A DNA stretch of 64,000 nucleotides from an uncultured Bariatricus sp. (GCA_934307065.1 CAKRCD010000005.1:1-64000), one strand, 5' to 3'; positions 24,722-31,362 are shown, counted from the stretch's first letter. Translations and numbers: made by a program. Notes: generated from the sequence alone by a model not told the origin.

Positions 24722-26176
24722 TTAAGAGATATAAAATACAAACTCTAATTTTTCCTCTTCTTTGTAGTAGGTTATGGATTCCACAAGGCTTCTGAGAACA
24801 TTCCCTTTGGTGGCATAATCCACATCCGGATTGGAGATAATATCGTACACAGTTTTCACTTTTGCAAGAGCTTCCTCTTTGGTAGGACCTGTCGGTTTGT
24901 TCTGAGCTTCTTCGGCAGCAATCTCTTCCAGTTCAGATTCAATTTTCTCACGTGCTGATTTCAGGCGCAATTTATTTTCCTTATATTCTTCCAGTGTATC
25001 TACTTCATTTTCGTAAGCAAGTTTGATGCGCTGCTCTTTGATTTTCAGCTTTTCCAGTTCATCCAGTAAGGATTTCTTTGCATCATCCGTTTCGGGCTGT
25101 ATGGGAGCGCGATAGATATATGTAAAAGGATTTCCGTCCAAGATTTGTTCAAAATATTCATACACAGCAGCAACCACCCTCTTTTCAGAAATGCAATTAG
25201 ACCCCTTGTGTAGCCCTTTTGCGTACCGCCAGCACTGGAAATTAGGACATTTGTTGGCTGAGTTATATACAAGTCCTGCTCCGCAGTGACCGCACTTCAA
25301 AACCCCGGAGAGCCAGTGAAAACAGGCAGAGGGATTTCTGCGTTTGATAGGATGATACCGTTTCTGTATTTTTTCCATTCGCTTATCATACTGTTCTTTT
25401 GTCAGACGGACCTCATGAGTACCTACAAACGAAGTATCATTCCAGACAACCAGTCCGTAGTAAAAAGGATTCTTTAAGACACGCTCTACAGAACGAATAT
25501 CGAATGCAGCTCCTCTTTTGGTTTTCCATCCTTTTTCATTCATGCTCCGGGCAATCGCAGTCCAGTCCTTATCATACACATCATACTGCTCAAAGATATA
25601 CGACACCATTTTATATTCGTCCTCATTGATGATGTAAGGCTTTCCACCACCTACAGCTAAGTAGCCGAGAGGTGGAGAGAGCTGGTAGCCATTGCGCAGG
25701 GCTTTCTCATTCATTCCACGCAGTACTTCCCCGGATAATCGGATAGAGTAGTATTCATCCATCCACTCTATGATTCGTTCAATCAAGCTTCCAAAAGGAC
25801 CGTCTACAAGCGGTTCTGATATGCTTATTACGTCCACATTGTCTTTCTTAAGCATACTCTTATATACAATAGATTCCTCTTGGTTACGTGCAAATCGGGA
25901 AAATTTCCAGACGATGATCACGTCAATTGGATGTTCCGGAGATTTGGCAAGACCAATCATGCGCTGAAACTCATGCCGGTTTTTCGCTTTCCGGCCAGAG
26001 ACGCTTTCCACGAAAATATAGTCTTTTGGGACAATGATATTATTCGATTTTGCGTAATCAAGTCCAAGCCGGGTCTGCGCATCCGGAGAAAGGTCATCTT
26101 GTTCATGGGTGGATACACGGATGTAAAGAGCACCGGTACGCAAATCAGGAAGCGAAGAAGGTGTGTTATTTGACAT
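24722..26176 (-). CDS. int: Large serine recombinase (phage integrase)
   Basis: 484 residues from the ATG at 26176, which has AAAGGAGC 8 bases upstream; longer in-frame extensions lack a ribosome-binding site. The resolvase domain starts GALYIRVSTHEQ with catalytic Ser22 and contains VWKFSRFARNQEES. A recombinase domain (about 165-270) is followed by a zinc-ribbon (LKCGHCGAGL plus later Cys residues) and a coiled coil (about 370-445). The enzyme integrates the prophage at attB and, with a directionality factor, excises it. Its 3' end faces attL, and attL lies in cotJC, so it is the enzyme expected to restore cotJC. Confidence 0.95.
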   Translation of the reverse strand: MSNNTPSSLPDLRTGALYIRVSTHEQDDLSPDAQTRLGLDYAKSNNIIVPKDYIFVESVSGRKAKNRHEFQRMIGLAKSPEHPIDVIIVWKFSRFARNQEESIVYKSMLKKDNVDVISISEPLVDGPFGSLIERIIEWMDEYYSIRLSGEVLRGMNEKALRNGYQLSPPLGYLAVGGGKPYIINEDEYKMVSYIFEQYDVYDKDWTAIARSMNEKGWKTKRGAAFDIRSVERVLKNPFYYGLVVWNDTSFVGTHEVRLTKEQYDKRMEKIQKRYHPIKRRNPSACFHWLSGVLKCGHCGAGLVYNSANKCPNFQCWRYAKGLHKGSNCISEKRVVAAVYEYFEQILDGNPFTYIYRAPIQPETDDAKKSLLDELEKLKIKEQRIKLAYENEVDTLEEYKENKLRLKSAREKIESELEEIAAEEAQNKPTGPTKEEALAKVKTVYDIISNPDVDYATKGNVLRSLVESITYYKEEEKLEFVFYIS

Positions 26177-26204
26177 TGTATCAGCTCCTTTGTAAGTTTT
26201 ATGT

Positions 26205-26257
26205 AAAAAAAGGTATAAAAATAACAGCCTGAGAACTTTTGTTCTCTTGCAAGCTGT
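26205..26257 (-). terminator. Leader terminator/attenuator upstream of the integrase
   Basis: On the minus strand AACAGC-TTGCAA-GAGAAC-AAAA-GTTCTC-AG-GCTGTT forms a hairpin (26222-26257) followed by ATTTTTATACCTTTTTTT. It lies between the candidate integrase promoter and the integrase start, so it either ends upstream transcripts or attenuates integrase expression. Confidence 0.6.
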
Positions 26258-26275
26258 TCCCGAAGATGATACAAT
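26247..26275 (+). promoter_or_regulatory. Rightward promoter for a small RNA
   Basis: TTGCAA (26247-26252), 17-bp spacer, TACAAT (26270-26275). It overlaps the integrase leader and points away from it. Confidence 0.5.
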
Positions 26276-26281
26276 ATTACC

Positions 26282-26359
26282 GACCAAAGTATAGTGTATA
26301 TCTTCGGATATGCAATTTCATACCGTTCCTGTTGGCGCAGGGGCGGTTTTATTATTTTT
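26282..26359 (+). ncRNA. Candidate small RNA between integrase and KilA-N genes
   Basis: From the promoter at 26247-26275 a transcript of about 75 nt would end at a strong plus-strand terminator: ACCGTTCCTG (26322-26331) pairs over 10 bp with CAGGGGCGGT (26338-26347), then TTTTATTATTTTT. There is no open reading frame on this strand to explain either signal. Its end is antisense to the KilA-N stop codon region. Confidence 0.4.
26289..26315 (-). promoter_or_regulatory. int: Candidate integrase promoter
   Basis: On the minus strand TTGCAT (26310-26315), 16-bp spacer, TATACT (26289-26294), giving a leader of about 105 nt before the integrase. Confidence 0.4.
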
Positions 26360-27197
26360 GCTCAATTTGATTTTGAATGTTTTCTTTTAATCGGATTGCG
26401 GCATTACTATTTTCTAAGGATTGTAGTTGATAATAAGCAACGCTTCTTAATTTCTGGAGTCTATCAGAAACCCCTAATCCTTGCCGTATAAGATCGGCAT
26501 TCATACTCTCAAGGTTGACAAGGACTATTAGTTGTTCAACACTGGCAAAGTCTCTCATGTTTAGTTTTTTATTACCAGTTTCTTCGCGCCATTGTTTTGC
26601 GGTTTTTCCAAACAGAGCTACATTTAAAATATCAGCTTCTGTAGCATATGTATAACCTTTTTCCTGCTTTGTTAGTTCTGGTGTAATCAAAAATTCTTTA
26701 ATGGCATCGGTATGTATTCTATAGTTGATTTTTGAAAGTTCACGCTTGGTGTCCCATCCAATTTCAAGTCGTTTTGCTTCATCGGCTTTTAGTCTTTGAT
26801 AATCTTTGATTACATATAATTTGAATTCAGGAGATAACCAAGAAGCAAATTCAAATGCGATATCACTATGTGCATAAGTTCCACCATATCTACCTGCTTT
26901 AGATGTGATTCCAATTGCTGACATTCGTTCAATCCACTGTTTAGGAGTCATAACAAGACGACCAGGTTCACTTCTAACCGTCTGGAATTCCATACGGTTA
27001 AAATTAGGATTGTATAAACTTTCCCATGTTGAAAGAAAATCTATAGTAGAGTATGAACTCATCCAATTAGATATTACGATTCTTGGATCTTCAGAATTCT
27101 TGTATTTAGCTAGATCTGTTAAGGAAAGATAATTATTTTCAAACCCTTCTCCAGAATCTAAAATAGATATTTCTGTTCCATTTGCATTTATTTTCAT
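26352..27197 (-). CDS. KilA-N domain phage protein
   Basis: 281 residues. The N-terminal domain (YLSLTDLAKYKNSEDPRIVI, WMSSYSTIDFLSTWE, GGTYAHSDIAFEFASWLSPEF) is a KilA-N DNA-binding domain. The C-terminal half is helical and contains a conserved phage segment (LNMRDFASVEQLIVLVNLES). KilA-N proteins are widespread in prophages and are thought to act in regulation or antirepression; the exact role here is unknown. Transcribed leftward with the lysogeny genes; GGGAGAGGTG precedes the start. Confidence 0.88.
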   Translation of the reverse strand: MKINANGTEISILDSGEGFENNYLSLTDLAKYKNSEDPRIVISNWMSSYSTIDFLSTWESLYNPNFNRMEFQTVRSEPGRLVMTPKQWIERMSAIGITSKAGRYGGTYAHSDIAFEFASWLSPEFKLYVIKDYQRLKADEAKRLEIGWDTKRELSKINYRIHTDAIKEFLITPELTKQEKGYTYATEADILNVALFGKTAKQWREETGNKKLNMRDFASVEQLIVLVNLESMNADLIRQGLGVSDRLQKLRSVAYYQLQSLENSNAAIRLKENIQNQIEQK

Positions 27198-27221
27198 ATA
27201 AACACCTCTCCCTTTTTTTGT

Positions 27222-27245
27222 ATATAAACGCCGAAGCGGTCAACC
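27222..27245. repeat. 24-nt dyad motif, copy 1 (degenerate right arm)
   Basis: ATATAA-A-CGC-CGAA-GCG-G then TCAACC in place of TTATAT. It lies 25 bases upstream of the KilA-N start. Confidence 0.55.
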
Positions 27246-27291
27246 CCTACTTATCGTTCGGTATTGGTAGTACCGGGCGGTTTTTAATTAT

Positions 27292-27320
27292 TTGACATAT
27301 CTGTCAGAATGACTTATAAT
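27292..27320 (+). promoter_or_regulatory. Promoter of the antitoxin antisense RNA
   Basis: Consensus TTGACA (27292-27297), 17-bp spacer and TATAAT (27315-27320), with no open reading frame behind it. Confidence 0.8.
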
Positions 27321-27326
27321 ATGCTT

Positions 27327-27428
27327 AACAAGACAACTGAGGTGATGGTCGCACCCCATCTGCTTCAGTAAATTAAGTTCCTAAAAATAGACGCTCACTC
27401 TACCAAAAGTCAGGGCGTCTATTTTTTA
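27327..27428 (+). ncRNA. Antisense RNA antitoxin of a type I toxin-antitoxin pair
   Basis: A transcript of about 100 nt starts after the consensus promoter at 27292-27320 and ends at a strong terminator: AAAAATAGACGC (27383-27394) pairs with GCGTCTATTTTT (27415-27426). It has no coding potential and overlaps, in antisense, the 3' end of the toxin gene on the other strand. The same hairpin is the toxin mRNA terminator. This 3'-overlap layout is that of TxpA/RatA-like systems. Confidence 0.65.
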
Positions 27429-27502
27429 TGCGTATAATTCAGAATGGCTACAATCAAACTAGCAGTTGTCAGTATAATCATAAATTCCTCATATGTATTC
27501 AT
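27419..27502 (-). CDS. Type I toxin, Fst/holin-like small membrane peptide
   Basis: 27 residues: MNTYEEFMIILTTASL, then a hydrophobic helix and the polar end NYTHKK. The N-terminal MNTYE(E/F)FMI followed by one membrane helix and a Lys-rich tail is characteristic of the putative holin-like toxin / TxpA-Fst group. GAAGGGGTGG precedes the ATG. The stop codon lies inside the shared terminator hairpin, and an antisense RNA covers the 3' end. Such peptides depolarise the membrane when not repressed; in a prophage the pair may stabilise the element or act against other phages. Confidence 0.75.
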   Translation of the reverse strand: MNTYEEFMIILTTASLIVAILNYTHKK

Positions 27503-27626
27503 AATAACCACCCCTTCCACAAGACTAGAAGCAGGTGGAGAACGCCCTCCCAGTTGCCTGGGTAAGTATATTATTTTGTGGGTGCCCGGCACTCACCTGC
27601 CGGGCGTAAAATTAACAATTTGTCTA

Positions 27627-27655
27627 TTGATGTATACAATATATTTGCATATAAT
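27627..27655 (+). promoter_or_regulatory. Promoter of the small membrane protein gene at 27679
   Basis: TTGATG (27627-27632), 17-bp spacer, TATAAT (27650-27655), directly before AAAAAAGGAG and the start. Confidence 0.55.
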
Positions 27656-27678
27656 TAAGAAAAAAGGAGATGAAAGCT

Positions 27679-27903
27679 ATGAAAGAATTTTTTTGTAAAA
27701 ATCATCAAACAATAGATATTCTTGCAGTAGTATGCTTTTTATACTCTCTTTTTGTGTGCATTTTTTTATATTTTTTTAGTTGGGTGAATAATGAAAAAAT
27801 ATATATAATGCTTGTTTTAGTTTTTCCATGCGTATTGATCAATAAAAAGTTAATCAATAGGACAAATAAGTTTTTACACAGTGTCTTCGGATTCCGAAGA
27901 TGA
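27679..27903 (+). CDS. Small two-helix membrane protein with its own promoter
   Basis: 74 residues from the ATG at 27679 (AAAAAAGGAGATGAAAGCT upstream; an ATG at 27670 overlaps the ribosome-binding site). Two hydrophobic segments (about residues 12-33 and 40-55) and a basic C-terminus (KKLINRTNKFLHSVFGFRR). It runs against the leftward lysogeny genes, has its own sigma-A promoter and overlaps the 3' end of the opposite gene by 30 bases. This pattern fits a gene expressed in the lysogen, such as a superinfection-exclusion protein, but no family is recognised. Confidence 0.55.
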   Translation: MKEFFCKNHQTIDILAVVCFLYSLFVCIFLYFFSWVNNEKIYIMLVLVFPCVLINKKLINRTNKFLHSVFGFRR

Positions 27904-29019
27904 TATTGCTTTAGTTTGAGCCTCGGAAATCATTTCCGGGGTTATTTTTTCGTCATTAAGTATCGCACTCACTATTTCAGGTGTTTTGATGTCCAAGTTG
28001 TTAATCAGATTTAGCAACTCAGTTTTTTCGGTTAATTCGATTTTTTTATCTTTTTGATTATGGCCGCGCAACCCTGGGGAAGTTGAATTAACAGAAAAGT
28101 CAATGTCTTTTGTTGTTCCATCTCTCTTGAAGGACAAATTAAGTGATCCGCCGTTTATAAGGTTGTTGAGTGAAAACATGAGCAATGAAATCACCACTCC
28201 ACCTGCGGCCATACATCCTATAAGTTCAACAAGTCCAGGAGAATGAATATTTAATTTTACGCCAATATCAGAAGAGTTGTAAGGAATTTCGCATTGTTCT
28301 GCAATTGAAGCCGCAGCTTTGTCCAAATAGGTGGACAGATCTACCAAGTCCTTCAAGGTCAAGCCATTTGGATGACCTGCATGAAGAGTGGTGTGTACTT
28401 CATCTCCTTTGGAATAAATCTTATATATAGTTCGGTCAATAAACTGTGCATAGTCATCCATATTAGATAAAGCATGTTGCGAACTGAAACCTTTGGCTAA
28501 ATAAATATCCATTTCGCTCTTTGAGATTGTTTTTAATGTATGTATTTTTCGTCGCTTGAAATATGGACAAGGATTCAACTCTGTTTCAGGGTTTTCTTTT
28601 AAATACATTTCAACATAATTTGTAGTTTCATACACATCTCCAGTGACTTCAGCAATTGTTATCTGGTCAGAGTTTACACTTGGAATTAGTACAATGTCCC
28701 CCTTAGAAATTTCAAAGACGAATTTGTGAATTTTATTATATACAGCAGTTATCTTCCCTTTTGCACTTCCATCCGTATCTTCATCGTCTAAATCAATATC
28801 TTCATCATTAGATTTTTCATATACACTTATCAAGCGCTTGATGGATTCCTCTGTCTCATTGTTTAATATCGTTAAACTTACATAATCCCATGCTATGGAA
28901 ATGTATTGGTGCAAGACAAAATCCTCATAATAATCGCCACCGTTTGTTCGTATAATCCAGTAGTGACGTTGGGGTGAAATAGTAGGAATGTTTAGTAATT
29001 CTAAAATGTTACTGTTCAT
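27874..29019 (-). CDS. EVE/PUA-like sensor domain protein with a central membrane segment, possible defence protein
   Basis: 381 residues. The N-terminal 170 residues (RHYWIIRTNGGDYYEDF, ISIAWDYV, ISKGDIVLIPSVNSDQITIAEVTGD) resemble the EVE/PUA-like modules found ahead of nuclease or effector domains in restriction-type systems, which recognise modified bases or nucleotides. A hydrophobic stretch near residues 270-300 (GLVELIGCMAAGGVVISLL) is a likely membrane segment, followed by a polar C-terminus. I do not recognise the full architecture. Its position in the lysogeny module with an AAAGGAG ribosome-binding site suggests expression in the lysogen, so a role against other phages is plausible but unproven. 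Confidence 0.65.
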   Translation of the reverse strand: MNSNILELLNIPTISPQRHYWIIRTNGGDYYEDFVLHQYISIAWDYVSLTILNNETEESIKRLISVYEKSNDEDIDLDDEDTDGSAKGKITAVYNKIHKFVFEISKGDIVLIPSVNSDQITIAEVTGDVYETTNYVEMYLKENPETELNPCPYFKRRKIHTLKTISKSEMDIYLAKGFSSQHALSNMDDYAQFIDRTIYKIYSKGDEVHTTLHAGHPNGLTLKDLVDLSTYLDKAAASIAEQCEIPYNSSDIGVKLNIHSPGLVELIGCMAAGGVVISLLMFSLNNLINGGSLNLSFKRDGTTKDIDFSVNSTSPGLRGHNQKDKKIELTEKTELLNLINNLDIKTPEIVSAILNDEKITPEMISEAQTKAISSSESEDTV

Positions 29020-29065
29020 TTTTTTCTCCTTTGTTCGGTCTTATGTTTGGAGTGTGGTAACAGCT

Positions 29066-29089
29066 ATATAAACGCCGAAGCGGTTATAT
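29066..29089. repeat. 24-nt dyad motif, copy 2 (complete)
   Basis: ATATAA-A-CGC-CGAA-GCG-G-TTATAT: arms ATATAA/TTATAT and CGC/GCG around a CGAA loop. It lies 47 bases upstream of the minus-strand start at 29019. Confidence 0.65.
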
Positions 29090-29103
29090 TCTTTTATAAA
29101 TCA

Positions 29104-29310
29104 TTATAATTTCTCGAATACGAGAGTAGCTTGAATTCTATCGCCACCAAGCATTCCCTTACTTCCGGAAGAAGTAGTGGTTATAGTGTGTAAGCGATAC
29201 CCTTTGGCAGCTTGTGCGTTTATAATGTTTTCCAGTTCCGTTAAGTTTCCAGAACCAGTTCCGATTAGTTTTTCCTTTAATACGACTTGTAATACAACAT
29301 AAGGTTTCAT
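29104..29310 (-). CDS. DUF4177-type small protein
   Basis: 68 residues. The pattern of a short beta strand (YVVLQVVLKEKLIG), a helix (LTELENIINAQAAKGYRLHTI) and a closing strand (GDRIQATLVFEKL) matches DUF4177, small proteins of unknown function common in prophage and other mobile DNA. GAGGGAGGAT precedes the start. Confidence 0.75.
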   Translation of the reverse strand: MKPYVVLQVVLKEKLIGTGSGNLTELENIINAQAAKGYRLHTITTTSSGSKGMLGGDRIQATLVFEKL

Positions 29311-29353
29311 TTTAATAATATCCTCCCTCTTAAAGAATCGAATAAGTTTTTCT

Positions 29354-29377
29354 ATATAATCGCTATTGCGGTTATAC
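29354..29377. repeat. 24-nt dyad motif, copy 3
   Basis: ATATAA-T-CGC-TATT-GCG-G-TTATAC: same arms as copy 2 with a different loop. It lies 44 bases upstream of the DUF4177 start and runs into the stop codon of the peptidase gene. Confidence 0.6.
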
Positions 29378-29827
29378 CCTTTTAAATACTGCCAAATGTG
29401 GGATGAAGTAAATAGTGTAATTGTCTACTATCTTATATTCTCCGTATTTCTCCCGATAGCACTGGATGCATTCCTCTAAAAATTCTTCTGTTACTTCCAG
29501 ATATTCGGCAGTTTCATATCTGTTTGTGCATCCTGCTTCATAGGCTCTGATTAAACCGGTAAGTCCAATCTGCTTATTGTAAGCCCAGAGCCTTGCCTGA
29601 CGTTCTTGCTTGCGGTTGCCTATAACGCTCATATCAAGGATGTTACCAACTGTTGTATAGTAGTGTCCAAGTTCTTCTGCTAGGACGCAGGCTTTTTCTG
29701 TTGTATTCATGTCTTTGCGTAAATAAATGTTTTTACCCTTTATTCTTCCATCATAAGTTTTGAATGGCCGTTCTTTGATGGTAAGACCTTCGGCATTGGC
29801 TTCATCCAATAAATCATTATATTCCAT
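29372..29827 (-). CDS. immA: ImmA/IrrE-family metallopeptidase
   Basis: 151 residues from the ATG at 29827 (GGAGGTGTTGACA upstream; an in-frame TTG at 29836 is less likely). VLAEELGHYYTT holds the gluzincin-like HExxH position as EELGH, the normal form in this family, and ERQARLWAYNKQI the downstream Glu helix. In ICEBs1 and related phages ImmA cleaves the neighbouring repressor to trigger induction. The repressor gene lies directly upstream in the same transcript, so this is the probable anti-repressor peptidase. Confidence 0.88.
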   Translation of the reverse strand: MEYNDLLDEANAEGLTIKERPFKTYDGRIKGKNIYLRKDMNTTEKACVLAEELGHYYTTVGNILDMSVIGNRKQERQARLWAYNKQIGLTGLIRAYEAGCTNRYETAEYLEVTEEFLEECIQCYREKYGEYKIVDNYTIYFIPHLAVFKRV

Positions 29828-29878
29828 TGTCAACACCTCCAGTATAATATTGAAAGATTACGTGTCCATTAAAAGGAC

Positions 29879-30343
29879 TTAGGTCAACATATCTTCATCT
29901 GTCTTACGTTCTTCGGCAGTGAAAGGCTTATTACTTTCATGTGCAGCATTTGGAAGTAGATGAGGTTGTATTTCGATAGCATTTTCTTCATCAGTTGTGG
30001 ACTGCTCACTTAATTCAATTGAACGTTCCCATTCTTTAGATAATGTAAAATCGACCATTTCTTTGCCGTGAGCATCGAGGGCACGGTATTTTTCTATAAT
30101 ATTAAACTCATCTATGGAAACAGAATTTTTCATACTTGGCATTTGTATGGCATCTTGAAACAGATAGTTCGCATCGCATTTAAGGGTTTCCATAATTTTA
30201 AATAGTATAGGTTCTTTTGGAGAACTAACTTCATTTTCGTAATTTGAAACAGCTCCAACTGTAACACCTATAGAATTAGCAAGTTCATTTCTGGTCATAT
30301 TTTTATTTTCGCGCAATTCTTTTATACGACTTCCAACACTCAT
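29879..30343 (-). CDS. CI-like phage repressor (XRE family, ImmR type)
   Basis: 154 residues from the ATG at 30343, placed by GAGGTGG just upstream; a GTG at 30352 lies inside that site. Residues 1-65 are an HTH_3 domain (IKELRENKNMTRNELANSIG, VGAVSNYENEVSSP). The C-terminal part is helical and lacks a LexA-type Ser-Lys peptidase, which fits cleavage by the neighbouring ImmA rather than self-cleavage. It is expected to bind the three operators at 30416-30488 and hold the early genes off. Confidence 0.88.
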   Translation of the reverse strand: MSVGSRIKELRENKNMTRNELANSIGVTVGAVSNYENEVSSPKEPILFKIMETLKCDANYLFQDAIQMPSMKNSVSIDEFNIIEKYRALDAHGKEMVDFTLSKEWERSIELSEQSTTDEENAIEIQPHLLPNAAHESNKPFTAEERKTDEDMLT

Positions 30344-30377
30344 TGAAACCACCTCTTTTTTTTACTTTTATATATGC

Positions 30378-30406
30378 ATTGTATTTCATAAATCTTGGTA
30401 TGTCAA
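30378..30406 (-). promoter_or_regulatory. Lysogeny (repressor) promoter
   Basis: On the minus strand TTGACA (30401-30406), 17-bp spacer, TACAAT (30378-30383), about 30 bases before the repressor start. Confidence 0.8.
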
Positions 30407-30415
30407 TATAAAAGA

Positions 30416-30428
30416 ACAAGAAATTTAT
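30416..30428. promoter_or_regulatory. Operator O1
   Basis: ACAAG-AAA-TTTAT, a diverged copy of the 13-bp operator, just upstream of the -35 box of the repressor promoter. Confidence 0.6.
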
Positions 30429-30438
30429 CAAAAACATA

Positions 30439-30467
30439 TTGACAAGACAAGAAACTTGTTATATCAT
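30439..30467 (+). promoter_or_regulatory. Early lytic promoter
   Basis: TTGACA (30439-30444), 17-bp spacer, TATCAT (30462-30467). The best operator copy lies in the spacer. Confidence 0.8.
30447..30459. promoter_or_regulatory. Operator O2 (perfect dyad)
   Basis: ACAAG-AAA-CTTGT, a perfect 5-3-5 palindrome inside the spacer of the early promoter. Bound repressor would block RNA polymerase. Confidence 0.75.
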
Positions 30468-30475
30468 CATAAATA

Positions 30476-30488
30476 ACAAGAAACTTAT
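30476..30488. promoter_or_regulatory. Operator O3
   Basis: ACAAG-AAA-CTTAT, one mismatch from O2. Centre spacing O1-O2-O3 is 31 and 29 bp, about three helical turns each. Confidence 0.7.
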
Positions 30489-30510
30489 TAAAATGAAAGG
30501 AGGAGTCAAG

Positions 30511-30753
30511 TTGCTTGATATTATGGAATCAAATAGCGTTGTTGCAATTAGGCTGAAAAATGTAATTGCTGAAAAGGGATTGAAACAGGTATCCATAGCA
30601 GCGAGGGCAGGCTTCACTGCTCAGGAATTAAACGACATGCTGAATGGGAGAAGAATTATGCGTGCAGCAGACATAGCTTCATTGGTTAATGTTGTGAAAG
30701 ATTTTGGAGTGGATGCCAATTACCTCTTTGGGATTGAGAAAGGAGAAGGCTAG
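30511..30753 (+). CDS. Cro-like XRE-family regulator
   Basis: 80 residues from the TTG at 30511, seven bases after AAAGGAGG; an ATG at 30523 has poor spacing. The HTH covers AIRLKNVIAEKGLKQVSIAA and AGFTAQELNDMLNGRRIM. It is the first gene after the early promoter and divergent from the repressor, the normal Cro place. It probably competes for O1-O3. Confidence 0.8.
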   Translation: MLDIMESNSVVAIRLKNVIAEKGLKQVSIAARAGFTAQELNDMLNGRRIMRAADIASLVNVVKDFGVDANYLFGIEKGEG

Positions 30754-30755
30754 CA

Positions 30756-30872
30756 ATGCATCATTATATTACAAAATATGATGAGAATGGAACAAGATAC
30801 GTGGAATCATGGTTGCAGATTAATCTGTTCGGTATTGCGTTTTGTTTTTGGAGAAAAAGAATTGCAATATAA
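30756..30872 (+). CDS. Small phage protein of unknown function
   Basis: 38 residues: MHHYITKYDENGTRYVESWL then QINLFGIAFCFWRKRIAI. It starts three bases after the regulator stop with AAAGGAGAAGG upstream, so it belongs to the early operon. The pattern (a polar start, WLQINLFG and a Trp/Arg/Lys end) looks like a real conserved phage microprotein, but I do not know its function. Confidence 0.55.
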   Translation: MHHYITKYDENGTRYVESWLQINLFGIAFCFWRKRIAI

Positions 30873-30893
30873 AAGCCACTGTTGGAAACAGTG
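30868..30893 (-). terminator. Terminator of the YjzC-like gene
   Basis: CACTGTT (30877-30883) and AACAGTG (30887-30893); on the minus strand it is followed by GGCTTTTAT. Confidence 0.6.
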
Positions 30894-30904
30894 ACCCTTA
30901 CAAA

Positions 30905-31069
30905 TTATTTACGCACCCATCCACGATTTGGTTTTTGAGTAGGAGGAAGTCTATCGCCTTGGTCGATGTGAACTTCTCTACCACCAGAAACGCGTCCACC
31001 ACGTGGACCTACTTCAATGTAAGTTCCCGCAGGTTCGTTATCGGTACCTGGTTTAATTGGATTTGCCAT
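30905..31069 (-). CDS. YjzC-like small protein
   Basis: 54 residues: MANPIKPGTDNEPAGTYIEV, then GPRGGRVSGGREVHIDQGDR and LPPTQKPNRGWVRK. The order KPG..(A)P.G.Y.E.G..GG...G..V....GD.LPP....N..W...K matches the YjzC-like family of short Firmicute proteins of unknown role. AAAGGGGG precedes the ATG and a terminator follows. It is leftward within a rightward early region, so it is probably expressed on its own in the lysogen. Confidence 0.7.
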   Translation of the reverse strand: MANPIKPGTDNEPAGTYIEVGPRGGRVSGGREVHIDQGDRLPPTQKPNRGWVRK

Positions 31070-31191
31070 AATTTTTATCCCCCTTTCTATTAGAATTTCG
31101 AAGCTTCTAATAAAAGGTTACTACTAAAGTAAAGCTATGTCAATATAAAAATACCAAATAAAGTATAAAACATACGTTTGCGCACTATATA

Positions 31192-31362
31192 ATGTATATG
31201 CACAATGGGCCATTATATCACTTTGAAGTAGTTGTTTCAACAAGACGGATGTGTTTTAAGAAAAGTTTAATAAGTATGGGTCGATGGAAACAATCATTAG
31301 ATTACCTATTTGCAACAGATGCAGAAACATTTGCACCGGCAAGTAATCAAAGCAGTGAGTAG
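31192..31362 (+). CDS. Possible small ORF, unknown
   Basis: 56 codons, MYMHNGPLYHFEVVVS... ending TDAETFAPASNQSSE. The second half (SMGRWKQSLDYLFATDAETF) looks like coding sequence, but there is no ribosome-binding site at the ATG and no family match. It may be a remnant. The rest of 31070-31416 shows nothing further except a short GCGGA/TCCGC hairpin at 31363-31375. Confidence 0.3.
   Translation: MYMHNGPLYHFEVVVSTRRMCFKKSLISMGRWKQSLDYLFATDAETFAPASNQSSE

Noticed and set aside
27444..27698. 84-residue plus-strand open frame over the toxin locus
   Set aside because: It is antisense to the toxin gene and its leader hairpins, lacks a ribosome-binding site, and runs into the start of the 27679 gene in another frame.
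30841..31093. 83-residue plus-strand frame
   Set aside because: Antisense to the YjzC-like gene, which has a proper start, ribosome-binding site and terminator.
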